NCBI GenBank assembly: GCA_949538735.1
Contig: CATGLK010000005.1
Span: 42,589-106,588, forward strand
Direction of reading: 5' to 3'
Origin: an uncultured Clostridia bacterium
GTDB taxonomy: Bacteria; Bacillota; Clostridia; TANB77; CAG-508
DNA: 64,000 nt
The notes under the pieces were generated by a model. It searched no databases. It was given only the letters and a program-made list of their open reading frames with translations, and was not told the DNA's origin. The position numbers and the translations under genes were made by a program. Shown in pieces: positions 1-9,500 of the stretch (position 1 is the stretch's first letter; the number at the start of each line of letters is the position of its first letter).

Positions 1-1610
1 ACCACATCTTCTATTTCTATATTTTTTTGTTTTATTAGTTCTATTATTTGTGCTTTTTCTTTTTCGTATTTTTCTTCTGCCTGTATGTCTTTTTCTATTC
101 CTTCTGCCATACTTCCTATTGCTTTTGAAACTTCGTTTAGCTGTTTTTTGATATTTTTCTGATTTTGTTCTACTTTCTTTTGCCAAATGAAGTCCGATTT
201 ACTTACTTTGTATGATAAGTTTATAATTCTAACTATTTGCAAAATGTCATTTTCTAGTTTTGGGCTGATATCTTCGTCGTCAAACCCTATTATGTAGCTA
301 TTATTGTCTGCAAATATTTTTAATAAATTTGCTCTATCTATTTCTTGTTTTTCTATCATATATTTGAATATGCTATCAACTATCTCTCCTTCGGAGTTTG
401 ATAAATCTTCAAATAGTATATTTTCTTTATGATTGTCTAGGTTGTTTAACATTTCTGATATGAATATTTGCTTATTTTTAGCCATTAGTTCTTCTTGTGG
501 TTTGTTTTCTTCAACTTTATATGTTGTTGCCATTTCCTGAATTGCTTCTGATACATTGTTTAGGCTTGTTGCTACCTCTTTACTTTTGTTTAGTGCTCTA
601 CTTGGTACTACTGGCAAAAATCTTCCATTTCCTATGAATTCTTCTAAGTCTATGTTGAAAGTTTTTGGAACTGCTAGTAATCCAATCGATGCGACTAATA
701 TCTCTTTAAAATGAATTAGCTCAACTGTGTAACCATTAGATGCGTAAGCTAATACGATATTTCCAACAGCAAAACCTGCAACTACTCCCACTTTTCCAAA
801 TCTATTTAATAGCCCTGCAATTAATCCTGAAATTGCATATGCTGCTATCATAATTGGCTCAGTACCTGTAATAATCCCTAAGGTTACACCTATTGTCACA
901 CCTGAAGTTGCACCTACTAAAACTCCGTTTTTCCAACCTAAAATCATTACAATCAATATGCTTAATATGTTACAAATGTTAAGCCCAAATAGACTTAAAT
1001 CTCCAAATCCACATACAGCAATTGAAAGCAATAAACTTGCACCTATCACCTCTTCAATTGAAAAAGCTCTTTGCTTGTAAAATTCTTGTACTAATATTAC
1101 TGAATTTACAAATATTTTGTAAAACACTAATGCTATTATTGATACTGTTATTGCTGATAATACATCATATAATGTAAATGTGCTCATAGCAAATTGCACT
1201 ACTTGCACTAGTATTGTTGATATAAATATGTTTTTGCCAATTTTTATTTTTTCGTTTCTCTCTTTTTCATTGTAATATGGCTTTATTATGAAAAAGCTTG
1301 CTATTACAACAAGTGCTGTTAAGAAATATCCCAATGCTCCACCTATGCCGAACTTTATTGCATTCCCTACAATTGATACTATTATTACTCCTAATAATGG
1401 CACAGAAGAAGCAAAGCATGCTCCTAACATACTTATGCTAAATATTGAAAATTCTCCGTTTAAACTAACTAATGACAGCATAAATGATACAAGATATATT
1501 GCAATATTCTCTTTTGTGAATACCTTTGAGAATAAGTTTATTTTGTGTTTTGCTTCTCTTGTATTTTTGCTATCTATTTCTATTGTGTCTTCATTTATAT
1601 TTTGAAACAT
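1..1610 (-). CDS. spoIIE: Stage II sporulation protein E, N-terminal part (runs off the left edge)
   Basis: About 536 residues are present. The open frame continues past the left edge, so the C-terminal PP2C phosphatase domain is outside the window. The start ATG at 1608-1610 follows an AGAGGTGG ribosome site. The first ~55 residues are polar, then about ten hydrophobic segments follow, including glycine-rich ones such as GVTIGVTLGIITGTEPIM. After these comes a cytoplasmic, coiled-coil-rich region with many Lys/Glu residues. This polytopic N-domain plus central oligomerisation region is the SpoIIE layout. In the family, SpoIIE dephosphorylates SpoIIAA at the sporulation septum to activate sigma-F and also binds FtsZ. 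The gene stands alone, separated from the surface-protein array by a 415-bp gap. Confidence 0.88.
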   Translation of the reverse strand, partial: MFQNINEDTIEIDSKNTREAKHKINLFSKVFTKENIAIYLVSFMLSLVSLNGEFSIFSISMLGACFASSVPLLGVIIVSIVGNAIKFGIGGALGYFLTALVVIASFFIIKPYYNEKERNEKIKIGKNIFISTILVQVVQFAMSTFTLYDVLSAITVSIIALVFYKIFVNSVILVQEFYKQRAFSIEEVIGASLLLSIAVCGFGDLSLFGLNICNILSILIVMILGWKNGVLVGATSGVTIGVTLGIITGTEPIMIAAYAISGLIAGLLNRFGKVGVVAGFAVGNIVLAYASNGYTVELIHFKEILVASIGLLAVPKTFNIDLEEFIGNGRFLPVVPSRALNKSKEVATSLNNVSEAIQEMATTYKVEENKPQEELMAKNKQIFISEMLNNLDNHKENILFEDLSNSEGEIVDSIFKYMIEKQEIDRANLLKIFADNNSYIIGFDDEDISPKLENDILQIVRIINLSYKVSKSDFIWQKKVEQNQKNIKKQLNEVSKAIGSMAEGIEKDIQAEEKYEKEKAQIIELIKQKNIEIEDV

Positions 1611-1820
1611 CCTTACCACCTCTTTTTATTTATAGGCTTATTTTACTACTTGTCCTTTGTGGTTTTTGTCTTTTTTGGTCTTCTTGTTTAAAAAAGTTTT
1701 CTACTTTTTTTGATTTATTTATTTTTGTTTTTATTTCTTATCTTATTTTGTGATTTTTATTTTATTACATATTGTCAAAAATTGCAACACAAATGTCGAA
1801 ACTTTTAAAATTACCAATTC

Positions 1821-1924
1821 TGCCACTGGGGACGTATCTTATTGCCACTGGGGACGGACCTTTTTGGCAAAAAATTGCCAAAAAGGTCCGTCCCCAGTGG
1901 CAATAAGATACGTCCCCAGTGGCA
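1821..1924. repeat. Perfect palindrome with 50-bp arms
   Basis: Left arm 1821-1870 and right arm 1875-1924 are exact reverse complements separated by AAAA. Each arm contains two copies of the unit GCCACTGGGGACG. The same unit recurs at 11153-11212, 28376-28425 and 51287-51360, and in degenerate form near 18850. This makes it a dispersed REP- or MITE-like family rather than a local terminator. GC content is far above that of the surroundings. Confidence 0.92.
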
Positions 1925-1944
1925 ATAAGGTCCGTCCCCGTTGG

Positions 1945-1978
1945 CATAAAAAGAACGAGATAAGTTTATCCCGTTCTT
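1945..1978 (-). terminator. Rho-independent terminator after module 5
   Basis: The stem GAACGxGATAA/TTATCxCGTTC has a 2-nt loop and is followed on the minus strand by a T-run at 1945-1950. The same stem-loop recurs after modules 2, 3 and 4 (28431, 18883 and 11234), so it is a conserved part of the array. Confidence 0.75.
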
Positions 1979-1996
1979 CAATCTTTTGCATTTAAA

Positions 1997-2062
1997 ACTT
2001 TTTTGGCCTGTCCCAAAACGTCTTTTTAGTTAGAACTTTTTTGGCCTGTCCCAAAAAGTTTT
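1997..2062. repeat. Two copies of the TTTTGGGACAGGCCAAAA repeat
   Basis: One copy lies at about 1997-2018 between terminator and gene. The second, at about 2034-2056, is inside the 3' end of the 2026-6555 gene and encodes its last residues, KLFGTGQKSS. The same pair is found at 18931-18998 and 28480-28548, with single copies near 11287 and 35531 and an inverted cluster at 53416-53517. Confidence 0.8.
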
Positions 2063-5000
2063 TTAATCCAAACTATTCCTACTCCTAAAATTACTAATGC
2101 TCCTATTCCAACTGATATTGGTAATACGTAATTCAAGTTAGCACCTGTATTTGGTGTTATAGTGAATGTTTGCGCCATATCGTCATCGTCCTCAACTTTC
2201 TTACCTGAACCTGGCACATAGTTTCCTGGTATTAATTTCTTAGTTCCATCACTTGTTGTTAATGATCCTCCACCTGTTTTTGTAACCTGTATAACTTCTG
2301 CTTCGTTATCTAGCTCTATGTCTGAGTTGTTTATTGTTGTTAATACCTTTGTTGCTGTTAATTTTAGTGAATCTGTTGTTTCTCCTCTTGCTATGCTATT
2401 ACCTTTTAGTTTTTCTGATTGTAGTATTATTCTGTCTTTTATAGCTGTTTTTACTGTTGCGTCTTTCCCTAATACTCTTGGATCTACTGCTTTATTACTT
2501 TCAAGGTTGTCTATTGTTTTCTTTTCCCATTCACTTTCTATATATGTGTCTTTACTTTCATTTACTGCCCATTCTTTGTCTAGGTAATCTATTATTTTTT
2601 CAACTGTTATTTTTGTTGCTGAGTTTCTTATATCTTCAGCACGTGTTGGTCTTCCGCTTATTCCATATGTATAGAAAGCTTTATATACATAGTCTTCTTC
2701 ACTTGAATTTTTTACAAAAAGGCTATATGTTAGCTCAACAGTTGCACCTTGCATTAATTCGTTATCCATTTCTAGTTTTACAAGTCCGTTTGGGAAACCT
2801 GATGTTCCTCCAAGTGGTTTAAATGATGTAAGTCCTGTTGTTTCTTCTGGATTTACTTTATAATCGTTGTCTATGGCTGCGTCTACTATTACTTGACCAT
2901 TTTGTAATGTTACTTTTATTGTGTCTATCTTTTTAATTAGTTCGTAATATTGTCTTGGTCTCTCTATTATACCAAAGTCTACGTTTTGTATCTTGTGTTC
3001 TCTATTTACACCATATGTGTTTTCTCCTGTTTCTCCTTCACTTGGTCTTTCTTGTCCAGGATTTGGATTAGGATTATATACTTCTGTTGGATTGTATTCT
3101 ATGTCTATTGACATTTCGTTTGATTGAGATACCATTACTTTTTCTGTGTCATCGACTTTGTCATATTTTATAAGTCCTGTATTGATATCAGCGTCTATTG
3201 TTTCTCTTGTGTCTTCAATACCTTCTGATGTATATTTGTTTTTATCTGAATTATCATATACATCTTTTGCATCTGAGTATCTTGGGTCTTTACTTGTATA
3301 CCACTTCTCTCCTGTATGTACTCCTTCATCAAATATTGTTGCTTTGTAGTTTTGAGCAGTATATTTTTTGTCCACATCTACTATATGCTCTTTTCCACCC
3401 CAAGTGTATCTTATTACATAGTCTCCTGCTGCGAAGTCACTAATTGTGTACGCTCCATTTGAATCTGTTGTTGTTTCATATAGTTTTTCTCCTGCTTCAT
3501 TCGTTGGCGACTTCCATTCTCCATAAGTTCCGTCTGTTTTTGCTTCTTTTCTAAGTAGTTCTGCTTTTACTTTTGGAATTCCTGGCTCTTTTGGATTTCC
3601 GCTCTCATCTAAATCTAATTGTCCATTACCTTGTCTTACACCGTCTTTCAATAAGTCTTCAAGTGGTAAGTCTTCAAATACATTTCCTGTTATTGTTCTT
3701 TCCACATTGTATTCTAATCTTAGTGATGGTGCTGCGTCTGTATCTGCTTCGTATGTGTCTCTATTTCCTGGTACTGCGTTTCCTGGATTTGAGTTTTGGT
3801 CAATTCCTGCGTATACTGCACCATTTGCGTCAAATATAGAATATGATGTTATTTCTGTTACGTTGTCTAGTGGTTCTTGTGTTGTTCCTTCTTCTCCAAG
3901 AATTTCGTATACTAGTTCTCTACTTAGTTTGAATTGTATATAAACGGTTTTAAATGTTTGTTTTTCAATTTTACCTAATACTGATGTGTCTATTGTCATT
4001 TTGTTGTATTCGTTTCTGTTAGCATTATGGTTGTTTCCTAAATCATTGAATGGTATTTCGTTTGTTACAATCGCTTCGTTAGTTAATCCTGTACCTACTT
4101 TAATTTCTGCACCATAACTATTTTCTGCATATCTCTTATCGTAGAAGTCAACAATTTCATTTATTTGTGCAGATATGTTACTTGAATTATTTTTTATTCC
4201 TATTGCATATGTTAGGTATACTTGTAATTCTCTGTCTTTGTCATTACTTTCGAACATTACGTCTGCTTTGTAAATTGGTCTTGTATATTTCATACTTCCA
4301 TATTTATTTGCAAATTTTACACCAATATCATATCCGTCTCCACCACTTTCGTTCATATGTGAAAATCTCTTGTCATATTCATATATTTGTCCTTTTCCAT
4401 TTACAAGTATTTTTACATTTTTTAAATCTTTTTTAACTGATAAATTTGGTTGTTCTCTTTCTACTAATCCTAAATTTATATTTTTAAATTCAGTAATTTC
4501 TTTTTTTCTTACTTCGTCTGCTGTACTTATTTTATCCAAACATCCATTATACGCATCTCTTGTATTTGAATTTATTAGATATTTATCTGCTGTGTTATTT
4601 ATTGGATATGCCGCTCCATTGTATCCATATTTTGGATTTCCTTCAAGATTTAATGTACTTCTATGATTTGTTATTCCATCATATTTTAAACTTATGTCTC
4701 CTGCATCTCCATTTGCATTATTGTTTGTTATTACTTTAAATTTATTGTTAAATGTTTGTCTTCTGCTTGACTCTGCTGATTTACTTGTATTCCATTGTTT
4801 TAAGTCAATTAAATCCACACATTTATAATTCATTCCATTGTATGTAAATTGTATGTAATATTCGTTTAGCTTGTCTATTTTTACTTTAGTAAATTGATAT
4901 GCTCCTTCTCCATTTGTTGTCTTAGTCGCTACTTCTCCTGTTTTTGTACTCATTAGTTTGACAGTTACATTTTGTAGTAGTTTGTCGTTTTTATCATTTG

Positions 5001-6555
5001 GAGTTGATGTATCTTTATATATGAAGTTTCTTGCACCTTCTTTTCCATCTTCATATAACATATCTTCCCATACAAATCCTGATATTTTTATATACTCCTT
5101 CATGTTGTTGGCTGTTATTGTTATATTGCTTCCTATTGCTTGTATTGTTCCTTCTGCTACTTTTAGTGGTTTTTCTCTACTTACTTCTTCATATCCATTT
5201 TTTTCTGCATCTGGGTGTTTTGTTTCCCATACTATATATTTTCCTTTTTTAGTAAGTTTTTCTACCACTACTTCTCCATTTTTGTTTGTTATAAATTCTG
5301 TTGCATCTTTTATGTTTGATACATATTGCACTTTTGTGCCATTGTTTTTTACATATCCTTTTGCTTCTTCTGAGTATAGTACTAGCCCTATTCCTTGTAG
5401 TCTCTTTTTAGTTGTTACATCTTGTTTTATAATTGTTATTTTGCTTTCAAGAACTCCTGGTAATGTTAATGGTTTATGTTTTTCAGATACATAATTTTTT
5501 AATTCCTCTCCTGTTAGTTCTTTTCCATAAAACACACTAACATTTTGAGCTCCACCACCACCCTCAGGTGATGCCAATACAATTCTAGCTCTTATAAGTT
5601 TAGTAATTGAATATGTCTTACTTAAATCTATTTGTTTTACAGAACTTATTTCATTTTCAGATACAATATAGAAAGTGTCTCCTTCATATTTCGCAAGTTT
5701 ACTTAGTTCTTCTATATGTGTTCCATCTTTACTGCATAAAGTTGTTTCTATTGTTCCTCCTTCTCTTGTTGTTATTTTAGCTTTTTCTGATATTGTTCCT
5801 CCTTGATGTTTTAAATTATATGGTCCAATAAATGTATATCTCTTTCCACCAATTGTCTTTTGCTCTATTACTTGCTTAGCGCCTTCTCCTTCTTTAGATG
5901 TTGTGCTAAATGTTACTGTTGTTTGAGAATCTGTTAATGAATTCGCATAACTATCAGCCACTGAGAAATCATAATCACAATCACTTTTACTAGGTTTTTG
6001 GCAATTTATTCCTAATTTTCCATATTCGCCATCAAGCCAACCCCTAATGCGATTTTTATAACTAGATTTATTGGATGTCTCTCCAATCATTGTAGATTGT
6101 GCAACAAGATAGGCTCCTTTATAATACCAGCTTTTCTCTGAATCATCACTAACTTCATCATATCCAGGTGTACCTACTTTATAGCGTTTTATTTCTTCTC
6201 CTATATCTAATACTGCAATTTCAACGTGTGATGTATCCTCACCAGATGCAGAAGCATGACCAAAGCATATTCCTCCTCTAGAGTGAATAGCTCCTTCGCC
6301 TTCTAGTTTGTCCAATCCATGTGGCACTATATATTCGCTTCCCCATGTACCTGTATGGTCTCCTATATCTGTATCTAGCCAAGCATCTCCATATATTCTC
6401 ATCGCATGCCATATCGCACCTAGTCCTCTATTCCCTGCGCCACCACCATATTGTATGCCACAGCTTGGACAAGCAAAATCAGCTGCCACAGAAAATGTCG
6501 GAATTAAAACTATCATCAGTATCAACACAAATATTAGTATTTTAATTTTTTTCAT
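2026..6555 (-). CDS. Type-A cell-wall-sorted SdrD-B/Cna-B surface protein, module 5
   Basis: 1,509 residues. A signal peptide (about 1-25, SVAA cut) is followed by an N-terminal domain (26-185) resembling the thioester domains of other type-A proteins. Cys97 (ICFGH) is kept, but the Gln expected near 169 is Arg (NRIRGW), so a Cys-Gln thioester is unlikely here. A Cna-B-like domain (~370-480) and two SdrD-B domains (~490-600 and ~985-1100, WEDM and FEDLP starts) follow. The C-terminus has TPNTG (1467-1471), a hydrophobic stretch and KK, the layout of a sortase signal. The gene follows the type-B gene by 15 bp after AAGGAGG. About 505 bp (3920-4425) are identical to the module-2 fusion. The specific ligand is unknown. 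Confidence 0.85.
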   Translation of the reverse strand: MKKIKILIFVLILMIVLIPTFSVAADFACPSCGIQYGGGAGNRGLGAIWHAMRIYGDAWLDTDIGDHTGTWGSEYIVPHGLDKLEGEGAIHSRGGICFGHASASGEDTSHVEIAVLDIGEEIKRYKVGTPGYDEVSDDSEKSWYYKGAYLVAQSTMIGETSNKSSYKNRIRGWLDGEYGKLGINCQKPSKSDCDYDFSVADSYANSLTDSQTTVTFSTTSKEGEGAKQVIEQKTIGGKRYTFIGPYNLKHQGGTISEKAKITTREGGTIETTLCSKDGTHIEELSKLAKYEGDTFYIVSENEISSVKQIDLSKTYSITKLIRARIVLASPEGGGGAQNVSVFYGKELTGEELKNYVSEKHKPLTLPGVLESKITIIKQDVTTKKRLQGIGLVLYSEEAKGYVKNNGTKVQYVSNIKDATEFITNKNGEVVVEKLTKKGKYIVWETKHPDAEKNGYEEVSREKPLKVAEGTIQAIGSNITITANNMKEYIKISGFVWEDMLYEDGKEGARNFIYKDTSTPNDKNDKLLQNVTVKLMSTKTGEVATKTTNGEGAYQFTKVKIDKLNEYYIQFTYNGMNYKCVDLIDLKQWNTSKSAESSRRQTFNNKFKVITNNNANGDAGDISLKYDGITNHRSTLNLEGNPKYGYNGAAYPINNTADKYLINSNTRDAYNGCLDKISTADEVRKKEITEFKNINLGLVEREQPNLSVKKDLKNVKILVNGKGQIYEYDKRFSHMNESGGDGYDIGVKFANKYGSMKYTRPIYKADVMFESNDKDRELQVYLTYAIGIKNNSSNISAQINEIVDFYDKRYAENSYGAEIKVGTGLTNEAIVTNEIPFNDLGNNHNANRNEYNKMTIDTSVLGKIEKQTFKTVYIQFKLSRELVYEILGEEGTTQEPLDNVTEITSYSIFDANGAVYAGIDQNSNPGNAVPGNRDTYEADTDAAPSLRLEYNVERTITGNVFEDLPLEDLLKDGVRQGNGQLDLDESGNPKEPGIPKVKAELLRKEAKTDGTYGEWKSPTNEAGEKLYETTTDSNGAYTISDFAAGDYVIRYTWGGKEHIVDVDKKYTAQNYKATIFDEGVHTGEKWYTSKDPRYSDAKDVYDNSDKNKYTSEGIEDTRETIDADINTGLIKYDKVDDTEKVMVSQSNEMSIDIEYNPTEVYNPNPNPGQERPSEGETGENTYGVNREHKIQNVDFGIIERPRQYYELIKKIDTIKVTLQNGQVIVDAAIDNDYKVNPEETTGLTSFKPLGGTSGFPNGLVKLEMDNELMQGATVELTYSLFVKNSSEEDYVYKAFYTYGISGRPTRAEDIRNSATKITVEKIIDYLDKEWAVNESKDTYIESEWEKKTIDNLESNKAVDPRVLGKDATVKTAIKDRIILQSEKLKGNSIARGETTDSLKLTATKVLTTINNSDIELDNEAEVIQVTKTGGGSLTTSDGTKKLIPGNYVPGSGKKVEDDDDMAQTFTITPNTGANLNYVLPISVGIGALVILGVGIVWIKKLFGTGQKSSN
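3920..4425. repeat. Tract identical to 30296-30801 (recent gene conversion)
   Basis: Reading both copies base by base, I find no mismatch over about 505 bp. Flanking sequence quickly falls to typical paralogue divergence on both sides (first mismatches at 3919 and 4426). A second, shorter near-identical tract pairs roughly 2992-3100 with 29475-29585. Confidence 0.88.
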
Positions 6556-6570
6556 ATTTACTTGTCCTCC

Positions 6571-9500
6571 TTATCCTATAATTACCTTCTTCTTTATAAA
6601 ATATGTTCCAACTCCAATTGCAACAATTGCAAACATTATTACTGAAATATATAACACTACATTTCCAGTATTTATTGATATAATAACATCTGCTCTTCCC
6701 ATATCATTCTCTTTTTCATTCCTATTTGCTGGTGTTGAATTTATATCATTTAACATATATTCATTATAGTGTTTGCTGATTTCAGCCTTGTTTATAATTG
6801 TTCCTGTATTTTCTTGTGTCATAGTTTTTGTTAAAATTAATTTAACACTTTTTGTTTCTCCTGGTAATATTTCTTGGTTTGCTAATTCTGTTGTATATAC
6901 ATTACCTTTTTCGCCTTGTGTCCAATTTGAATTTTGGTTCTTATCAAATTTTAAATCATTTGGTAAATAATCTACAATCTCACGTGCATACCCAGGAACA
7001 TCTCCCTCATTTGAAATTTCTATCTCATATTCTATTGTTACAATAGTACCTTTTATCCTACTTGCCGCTATTTCTGCTTTAGCAAGTTGTGACTTGTCAT
7101 ATGTAATTGTTCTTGTTTCCTTATTATTTTGTATTGTAATTTTGCTAACATATTTGCTTAATTTTAAATCGAATTTTTCTATTTCGATAAAACCTGCATC
7201 TATATTAGTTAGATTATTATCCTTAATTTCTAATTCTTTTGTTTTTGCACATTGTACTTCTTTTCCGTCTATTTTAATTTTAGTATTTATTACATCTGAG
7301 TTTTGATTTTCGCTTATTCCGTCTTTTTGATATTGTGTTACAGCATATTTTTTAACATCATATATAAATATTACACTATACTTGCCATTTTTTAAGTTAT
7401 TGAATTCATATTCTCCATTTTGATTTGTAGTTGTCTCTAAGTCTCTTCCATTTTTATCTTGTGCAACAGTATGGTCTGTTTCATCTAAAAGCATAACTTC
7501 AATATTCGGTAATATTGGTTCATTACTTTCTTTGTTTCCATTTTTATTTGAATCTAAAAAGGCTAGTCCTTTTATACTATTAGTATCTGTTTTATCCTCT
7601 GTATTTGAACCTGGGTTTGTACTCTCTTTTCCTTCTATAATAAATTCTATAGTATCTGCTTCTATTGTCAATCCTGAAGAAATGAAACTTACTTTATTGG
7701 TTATTTTATTTCCATCAACTTTCTTACTTTCTAATGTTGTATCTATTATTATTTTTACTTTATCATTTGGTTCCATTGCTATTGATTTAGAAAATATATT
7801 GTCTATTGTTTCTTCTGTTTCATTCTCATTATGAATTATTTTTACATTGTTTGTGTTTAAACCTAATTGAATAATATCTGTAACATATACATTAGCAGGC
7901 ACAACACCCTTGTTTTCCATTTCTATAATAAATTTTATATTGTCTTTGTCTTTTACTATATTACCTTCTATATTTGTTGTCTGTTTTGCAACAATTTGTG
8001 CTTCTCCTTGTAAAATTTTTCTTTCAATTTCATTTGACGTATAAGTTGTATTGTCGCTTGTGGCTGTAAAATATTCTAAAATATCTACTTCTTTTTCTTG
8101 CGCTGGTATACTATTTGTTGGTAATGCTATTAAGATTTTTGTATCTTTTCCTGCCTCTAGCTTAGGAATTCTGAATTTAGCTATATTGTCTTTGTATTCT
8201 ATAAATTCACAACCTAATTCTTCGTCTACTGTAGTATGTTTTACTAAGAAGTCTGCTTTATCTGATACAGGCAATTCAACATTTATATCTGTTAAATCTT
8301 CATTAGATATGTTTTTTATTGTTAGTTCCATTCTAAATAATTCTTTAGAATATCTTTGTTCATTTTCTGGATCTGCATATAGTAAATTTAATTTTAATTT
8401 TCCTTGCTCAATTTTATTTGTAATATTATTTATTATTAGTTTTTCTTCTCCATTAACATTTACTTTAATTTCACCAGTTAAATCAGCAGTTTCTTCAGCT
8501 ATTTCTTTTGCAGAAACTTGATAATTAACCTCTCTTGTTTCTCCTGCTTTTAATTCTCCTATTTCTATTATTTTTGAAGTTAAACTTTCGTCTTCTACTA
8601 ATTTAACTTTATCCATTATTTCCCCATTAACATTATCTTGGTATGTAATATAATTATAATAAATTGCATTAGTATTAGTAGCCTCAAGAGTTACATTTTG
8701 CATAGTTTCATTAGTATTATTAGTAACTTTAAGAATATACTTAATACCTTGACCCTCTAAAACAGTATCCCCTTCTTGTAGGTACTTATCTCCTGTTCTT
8801 GCTAAAACAGAAATTGATAAATCTTCCACTTCTTCATTAAGAGCAACCGCTTGAGCAACACCTTGTTGTTCATTTGGCATAACTTCCATAGCAGAAGCTT
8901 GTTCTTCACTTGCAACTATTTCTTCAGGTTTTGCAGTTATTGTAATTGGCACATCATAAGTAAATTGCACATTATCAGAATTTTCATTTGAATACAACAA
9001 TTGTATTATTTCATCTTTTGTTTCAGTTGTGTTTTCTACATCTATATCTCCAAGTAAAACCATTTGAATTCCGCCAGCTGTACCTTTTGCAAAACTTACT
9101 TGTTCTCCCTCCAAATTAATTCTTATTACTTTTTTGTTATCTTCTCTTGTAGTCATTCCTATTTTAGTAATTTGAACTTCATTTTCAAAGTTCAATTGTG
9201 CTGTTTTCTTTACATCAATATTTAGTTCTTGTGGTAACACAATGTCAACAACTGGATTTTTGTACAAATCATATTTATCACTATCACTTAATAGTGTTAC
9301 TAAAAATTGTACATCTTGATTTCTTTGTGCTGCTGATAAGTTTGTGTTGCTTATTTCCATTTTAGCTTCTGTTACAGTATCATTTAAAATCATCTCTGTT
9401 TTGCTTTCAGCTGTATTTTCTCCATTTGCTACATTACAATTTAAAACTATTTTATTAAATGATTTCAATTGGTCTTTTGTATATCCTGTATTTCCTTTTA

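Larger units (their letters stand above)
1611..2025. other. Intergenic gap with palindrome, terminator and GGGACAGGCC repeats
   Basis: No gene is seen. From left to right the gap holds a T-rich spoIIE leader, a perfect 104-bp palindrome (1821-1924), a truncated further copy of the same GTCCGTCCCC unit (about 1928-1946), a stem-loop terminator for the leftward surface genes (1945-1978), and two copies of the TTTTGGGACAGGCCAAAA repeat, the second running into the end of the next gene. Short ORFs here are translations of the repeat and are not credible genes. Confidence 0.8.

Noticed and set aside
1765..1995. Short ORFs on both strands with near-identical peptides (GDVSYCHWGRTFLA)
   Set aside because: They are two-strand translations of the perfect palindrome; no ribosome site and no independent support.
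4958..5494. Long plus-strand ORFs opposite the surface genes (also 11462-12380, 27098-27634, 42892-43398 and others)
   Set aside because: Leu/Phe/Ser-rich shadows of A-rich coding strands; they follow the codon pattern of the minus-strand gene and lack ribosome sites.
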